From UBA2988 sp965237965 (GTDB lineage Bacteria > Gemmatimonadota > Gemmatimonadetes > Longimicrobiales > Gaopeijiaceae), in NCBI GenBank assembly GCA_965237965.1, contig CBDEGT010000003.1, positions 868,001 through 932,000 of the forward strand: 64,000 nt of DNA. Reading direction: 5' to 3'. Below, piece by piece: positions 60,740 to 64,000 of this stretch (position 1 is its first letter; each line of letters begins with the position of its first letter). The position numbers and the translations under genes are program-made. The notes beneath the pieces were generated by a model. The model saw nothing but the letters and a program-made list of their open reading frames with translations, did no database searches and was not told where the DNA came from.

Positions 60740-60764
60740 AGGTGTTCATAGCGCGAGAACACCT
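60740..60764. promoter_or_regulatory. 8-bp dyad, putative operator of the ATPase gene
   Basis: AGGTGTTC (60740-60747) and GAACACCT (60757-60764) are perfect inverted repeats separated by 9 bp, 22 bp from the ATPase start in the divergent promoter region. The spacing suits a dimeric repressor or activator such as a metal-responsive regulator; no regulator gene is in the window. Confidence 0.5.
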
Positions 60765-60881
60765 GCGTCAGCAATGGGGCTGGGCGTTGTCAACTCCGGG
60801 CGACGATTCGGTCCTGGAGCGCGAACTCGCCCGGCCCTGCGAAGGCCAGGCAAAGGTGCCGGTCGCGAGAGCGCCATATAG

Positions 60882-60897
60882 ATGAAGGAATCTTCAT
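60882..60897. promoter_or_regulatory. 6-bp dyad upstream of the multicopper oxidase
   Basis: ATGAAG-GAAT-CTTCAT, a perfect palindrome, 83 bp before the oxidase start and just after CATATAGAT, a possible -10 region. May be a second operator of the divergent region. Confidence 0.4.
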
Positions 60898-60979
60898 GCC
60901 GGGTTCACTAGAGTGCAGTCCCGACTGCCTAGTCTTAAGTTTCATAACGGGACGATCCCGGCCCAGGGGGGACCCATAC

Positions 60980-62854
60980 ATGTCCAGAAGCGGTCGACTG
61001 CCCCGACCACTCTCCCGCCGTAACTTTCTCCGGTACGGAGGCACCGCGGCAGCCGTGACGGGAGTGGATCGTCTGCTTCCTGCTTACCTGCGCGCCGGAG
61101 GCGGCCTTCATCCGGGCGCCCCCGACGTCCTGCACGGCGCCGACGGTCCGATCGAGTTGACCATCGCGGAGACGGAGATTCAGATCCACGGTCGCCGGGC
61201 GCCAGCGACGACGGTGAACGGGACGATTCCGGGCCCGCTCCTTCGCTTCCGCGAGGGCGACGAGGCGGTCATCCAGGTCACCAACCGCCTGGACGAGGAC
61301 AGTTCCATCCACTGGCACGGGATCCTCCTCCCCAACGCCATGGACGGCGTGCCCAATGTCACTTTTCCGGGGATCCGACCCGGCGAGACGTTCACCTATC
61401 GTTTCCCGATCCGGCAGTACGGCACCTATTGGTACCACAGCCACTCCGGGCTCCAAGAGCAGTTGGGTCACTACGCCCCACTCGTGATCGATCCCGCGGA
61501 GGGCGAACCCCAACCCTTCGACCGTGAGCACGTCGTCGTGCTGTCGGACTGGACCTTCGAGGACCCCCACCGGATCCTGGCGAAGCTCAAGAAGCGTCCC
61601 GACTACTACAATTTCCAGAAGCGTACGGTGTTCGACTTCTTCCGGGACGTCGCGGCGAGGGGGCTCGGCGCGACGGTGAGGGATCGACTCGAGTGGGGAA
61701 GCATGCGCATGAATCCCACCGACATTTCCGACATCACCGGGGCCACGTACACCTATCTCGTGAACGGCCTCGCGCCCGACGGCGGCTGGACCGGCCTCTT
61801 CCAGCCGGGGGAGCGGGTGCGCCTGCGTTTCATCAACGCTTCCGCGGCCTCGTTCCTCGACGTGCGTATCCCGGGGCTGCCGATGACAGTGATGCAGGTG
61901 AGCGGCCAGCACGTGTGCCCGATTGAGACGGATGAGATCCGGATCGCGATCGCCGAAAGGTACGACGTGATCGTGGAGCCGACCGAGGACCGGGCGTACA
62001 CGATCTTCGCGGAGGCCATGGACCGGAGCGGCTTCGCGCGCGGGACCCTGGCGCCCCGGGAGGGGATGGAGGCTCTGGTGCCGCCGCGGCGTGAACGGCC
62101 GCTGCTCACCATGGCCGACATGGGAATGGACCACGACATGGCGGGCATGGACATGGAAGGGATGCAGCCCGACACGGCCGGTATGGAGGGCGCGATGCCC
62201 GGCGGAATGCCGGGCCCGATGCCTGGGATGGGCGCGGGCCAGGAGGGCCACATGATGCCGGGGATGGCCATGGGCCTGCGTCCGCCCGGGACCCTTTCCG
62301 AGGAGACGATGCACGGCCCGGACGGGCACGGGAAGGGGAACGCTTCCGTGCCGATGAGCACGCGGAGCCGTCTGGCCGAGCCCGGCGTGGGACTGGGGGA
62401 GGACGGCTGGCGGGTGCTGACCTACGCCGACATCGAGGCGCTCCATCCGAGCGCCGAGCTGCACGGTCCGGACCGGGAGATCGAACTCCATCTGACTGGC
62501 AACATGGAGCGGTTCCAGTGGTCGATCGATGGGGTCAAGAGCTCGGACGCTGAGCCGATTCACGTGACGCTCGGCGAGCGCATCCGCTTGATCCTGGTGA
62601 ACGACACGATGATGAGCCACCCGATGCACCTGCACGGCATGTTCATGGAGCTCGAGAACGGCAAGGGAGTGGGGATTCCATGGGTCGACACCGTGAACGT
62701 GAAACCAGCGGAGAGCGTATCGGTCCTGTTCACGGCCGACGCGCCTGGGCCATGGGCCTTCCACTGCCACGTGCTCTATCACATGGACGCGGGAATGTTC
62801 AGGGTCATCCACGTGATGGAGCCCGACGCCCACATGGGTCACGATGAGGATTAG
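60980..62854 (+). CDS. copA: CopA/PcoA-type multicopper oxidase
   Basis: 624 aa from ATG 60980 (AGGGGG upstream); an in-frame GTG earlier adds a non-homologous tail. Tat signal LSRRNFLRYGG. Copper motifs in order: HWHG (~111), WYHSHSG, HPMHLHG near the C-terminus and HCHVLYHMDAGM (T1/T2/T3 ligands). Between the second and third domains (~375-435) is a methionine-rich insert (MGMDHDMAGMDMEGM...MPGMGAG) of the kind that binds Cu+ in PcoA/CopA. It oxidises Cu+ in the periplasm and confers copper tolerance. Overlaps copB by 11 bp. Confidence 0.92.
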   Translation: MSRSGRLPRPLSRRNFLRYGGTAAAVTGVDRLLPAYLRAGGGLHPGAPDVLHGADGPIELTIAETEIQIHGRRAPATTVNGTIPGPLLRFREGDEAVIQVTNRLDEDSSIHWHGILLPNAMDGVPNVTFPGIRPGETFTYRFPIRQYGTYWYHSHSGLQEQLGHYAPLVIDPAEGEPQPFDREHVVVLSDWTFEDPHRILAKLKKRPDYYNFQKRTVFDFFRDVAARGLGATVRDRLEWGSMRMNPTDISDITGATYTYLVNGLAPDGGWTGLFQPGERVRLRFINASAASFLDVRIPGLPMTVMQVSGQHVCPIETDEIRIAIAERYDVIVEPTEDRAYTIFAEAMDRSGFARGTLAPREGMEALVPPRRERPLLTMADMGMDHDMAGMDMEGMQPDTAGMEGAMPGGMPGPMPGMGAGQEGHMMPGMAMGLRPPGTLSEETMHGPDGHGKGNASVPMSTRSRLAEPGVGLGEDGWRVLTYADIEALHPSAELHGPDREIELHLTGNMERFQWSIDGVKSSDAEPIHVTLGERIRLILVNDTMMSHPMHLHGMFMELENGKGVGIPWVDTVNVKPAESVSVLFTADAPGPWAFHCHVLYHMDAGMFRVIHVMEPDAHMGHDED

Positions 62855-63572
62855 ATTGAGACGGGCGTCATGGCTTCTGGTCGGCGCGGCCATGATGGGG
62901 GGCAGCCCCGCGGCCGCTCAGGGCCAGGCAATGACGATGGCCATGGATGACCGAGCCGTCTACACCTACGTCTCGTTCGACGAGCTCGAGTATCGCACGG
63001 GTCCTGAAGAGCGTTCCGTCGGATTCGACGCGATGGCCTGGATCGGCGGGGACTTCAACCGGCTCTGGGCGAAAGGCCGGGGCGAGCGCCCTACGGGTGC
63101 GGGCGGTGACGTCGAGGGCCAACTCCTCTACGGCCGGGTGGTCTCATCGTTCTGGGACCTCCAGGCGGGCGTCAGGCTGGATGTGCACTCCGGTGGCGCC
63201 GAACGCCGTGAGCGCGGGTTGATCGCGATTGGGCTCCACGGCCTAGCGCCCTACTGGTTCGAGGTGGAATCGACGGTATTCGTGAGTCACGAGGGTGACG
63301 TCTCCGCTCGGCTCCAGGCGAGCTTGGATCTCCTGCTCACGCAGCGCCTCATTCTCGAGCCCGAGCTGGAGCTCGACCTCGCCGCCCAGGGCGTCCCGGA
63401 ATTCGGTGTGGCCAGCGGCCTGAGCACGATCGAGGTCGGCGCGCGCATACGCTACGAAATCGTCCGCGAGCTCGCGCCCTACGTCGGTGTTTCGTGGGAG
63501 CGCAACGCAGACACGACAGGGGACTCAGAACGAGACACGTCTTTCGTTGCAGGACTTCGGTGGTGGTACTGA
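62844..63572 (+). CDS. copB: CopB/PcoB-type outer-membrane copper-resistance protein
   Basis: 242 aa. Signal peptide (~1-25), short Met-rich start (GQAMTMAMDD), then the CopB barrel: YVSFDELEYRTGPEERSVGFDAMAWIGGDFNRLWAKGRGER, VSSFWDLQAGVRLD, IGLHGLAPYWFEVESTVFVSHEGDVSARL, VGARIRYEIVRELAPYVGVSWERN, ending LRWWY. The N-terminal Met/His region is shorter than in PcoB. It partners the multicopper oxidase and starts inside its last codons (coupled translation). Outer membrane. Confidence 0.9.
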   Translation: MRIRLRRASWLLVGAAMMGGSPAAAQGQAMTMAMDDRAVYTYVSFDELEYRTGPEERSVGFDAMAWIGGDFNRLWAKGRGERPTGAGGDVEGQLLYGRVVSSFWDLQAGVRLDVHSGGAERRERGLIAIGLHGLAPYWFEVESTVFVSHEGDVSARLQASLDLLLTQRLILEPELELDLAAQGVPEFGVASGLSTIEVGARIRYEIVRELAPYVGVSWERNADTTGDSERDTSFVAGLRWWY

Positions 63573-63638
63573 ATGACGTGGGACGCTGCGTGTTCCTGAC
63601 ACTACGAAGCCAGGGGCCCTACCGAACTCCCGAAGCCC

Positions 63639-63836
63639 GTGAGGGTTGACGCGACTGCCGTCATCACCTGTTCGCACTGCCAGAAGAGAACCGAGGCAAT
63701 TATGCCCGAGGGTTCTTGCCAGTTCTTTTGGGACTGTCCCGCGTGCGGGGACTTGGTGCGGCCGAAGGCGGGCGATTGCTGCGTGTTCTGCTCCTACGCG
63801 GACCGGCGCTGTCCGAGCGCCGCGAAAGGCGGTTAG
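63639..63836 (+). CDS. GDCCVxC-domain protein
   Basis: 65 aa. Cys-rich: ITCSHCQKRTEAIMPEGSCQFFWDCPACGDLVRPKAGDCCVFCSY. The sequence GDCCVFCSY names the GDCCVxC family, a small probable metal-binding protein found in metal-resistance operons (some members have selenocysteine at a Cys position; here all are Cys). GTG start; no strong SD. Co-directional with copB. Bases 63837-64000 carry no gene I can name, though a frame ending at 63967 (RRLADWDSTEVH) stays open. Confidence 0.75.
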   Translation: MRVDATAVITCSHCQKRTEAIMPEGSCQFFWDCPACGDLVRPKAGDCCVFCSYADRRCPSAAKGG

Positions 63837-64000
63837 CGCAACTATTGGCGCTACGCGGAGCGGATGCCCGAGTTCGTCTGGTGGAGAACGTGGCCGAAGG
63901 CGCGCGTGACCTCTACGCCTCCGCCCGCAGGCGGCTGGCGGACTGGGACAGCACCGAGGTTCACTGAAGGCGGCGGGACCCCATGGCGCTCAGCGCCCGG

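Noticed and set aside
60935..62893. 652-aa minus-strand frame opposite the multicopper oxidase
   Set aside because: His/Arg-rich antisense translation of a Met/His-rich gene.
1..64000. CRISPR array, restriction-modification or toxin-antitoxin pair
   Set aside because: No regularly spaced direct repeats, cas genes, methyltransferases or intact toxin genes; only a doubtful HicB scrap was seen.

Overview
The window is GC-rich, IS-laden chromosomal DNA, most likely from a Gemmatimonadota bacterium or a close relative. That inference rests on repeated copies of the serine/threonine-kinase leader typical of that phylum (MTDPxTRLNAALEGRY... with GEGGMATVYLADDLKHERK), a standalone FlgO/TolB-like TPR protein, a DUF5916 protein, a TonB-receptor C-terminus and many Tat or lipoprotein signals. 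It is inference from protein style; there is no rRNA to confirm it.

Layout. 0-5.6 kb: two copies of an IS256-family element between broken secreted or outer-membrane genes and two intact envelope genes. 5.6-17.6 kb: a tRNA-Leu(UAA), then heavily decayed integrative elements: an integrase remnant pointing at the tRNA, IS3 and IS30 transposases, a RecA-like NTPase with a frameshift, two small proteins sharing one 194-bp 5' module, a second tyrosine recombinase, and two terminase small subunits with no large terminase, portal or capsid gene. 13.9-30.8 kb: six scattered fragments of one kinase gene family, several joined to unrelated coding sequences (lipocalin-like protein, FlgO-TPR protein, PAS histidine kinase, amidase), and no intact kinase. 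The same stretch has an NHL-repeat lipoprotein, a DUF302 protein, a penicillin acylase destroyed by an IS5-group insertion (CTAG target duplication), a response regulator and a Tat amidase.

31-51 kb is better preserved. It holds a dead and a live CPA2 cation/proton antiporter, an MscS-like membrane protein, two APC permeases carrying cytoplasmic UspA or EIIA/TrkA-C regulatory domains, a PagL-like lipid A deacylase, a two-gene EgtU/OpuC-type ABC importer, a DinB protein, a DUF5916 protein, a PP2C phosphatase and an FHA protein. 51.6-55 kb is another IS junction (IS256 copy 4, IS5 copy 3, truncated IS256 copy 5) that breaks a radical-SAM gene. 55-64 kb is a metal-handling region centred on copper: a cupredoxin, an OsmC protein, a DUF411 lipoprotein and a YHS/CPMHP P1B-ATPase, divergent from a copA-like multicopper oxidase, copB and a GDCCVxC protein.

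Four full IS256 copies (1377 bp each) and three IS427-type IS5 copies (814 bp each) are almost identical within each set, so expansion was recent. None of the full IS256 copies has a target-site duplication and most abut a truncated gene, so they probably mark recombination breakpoints.
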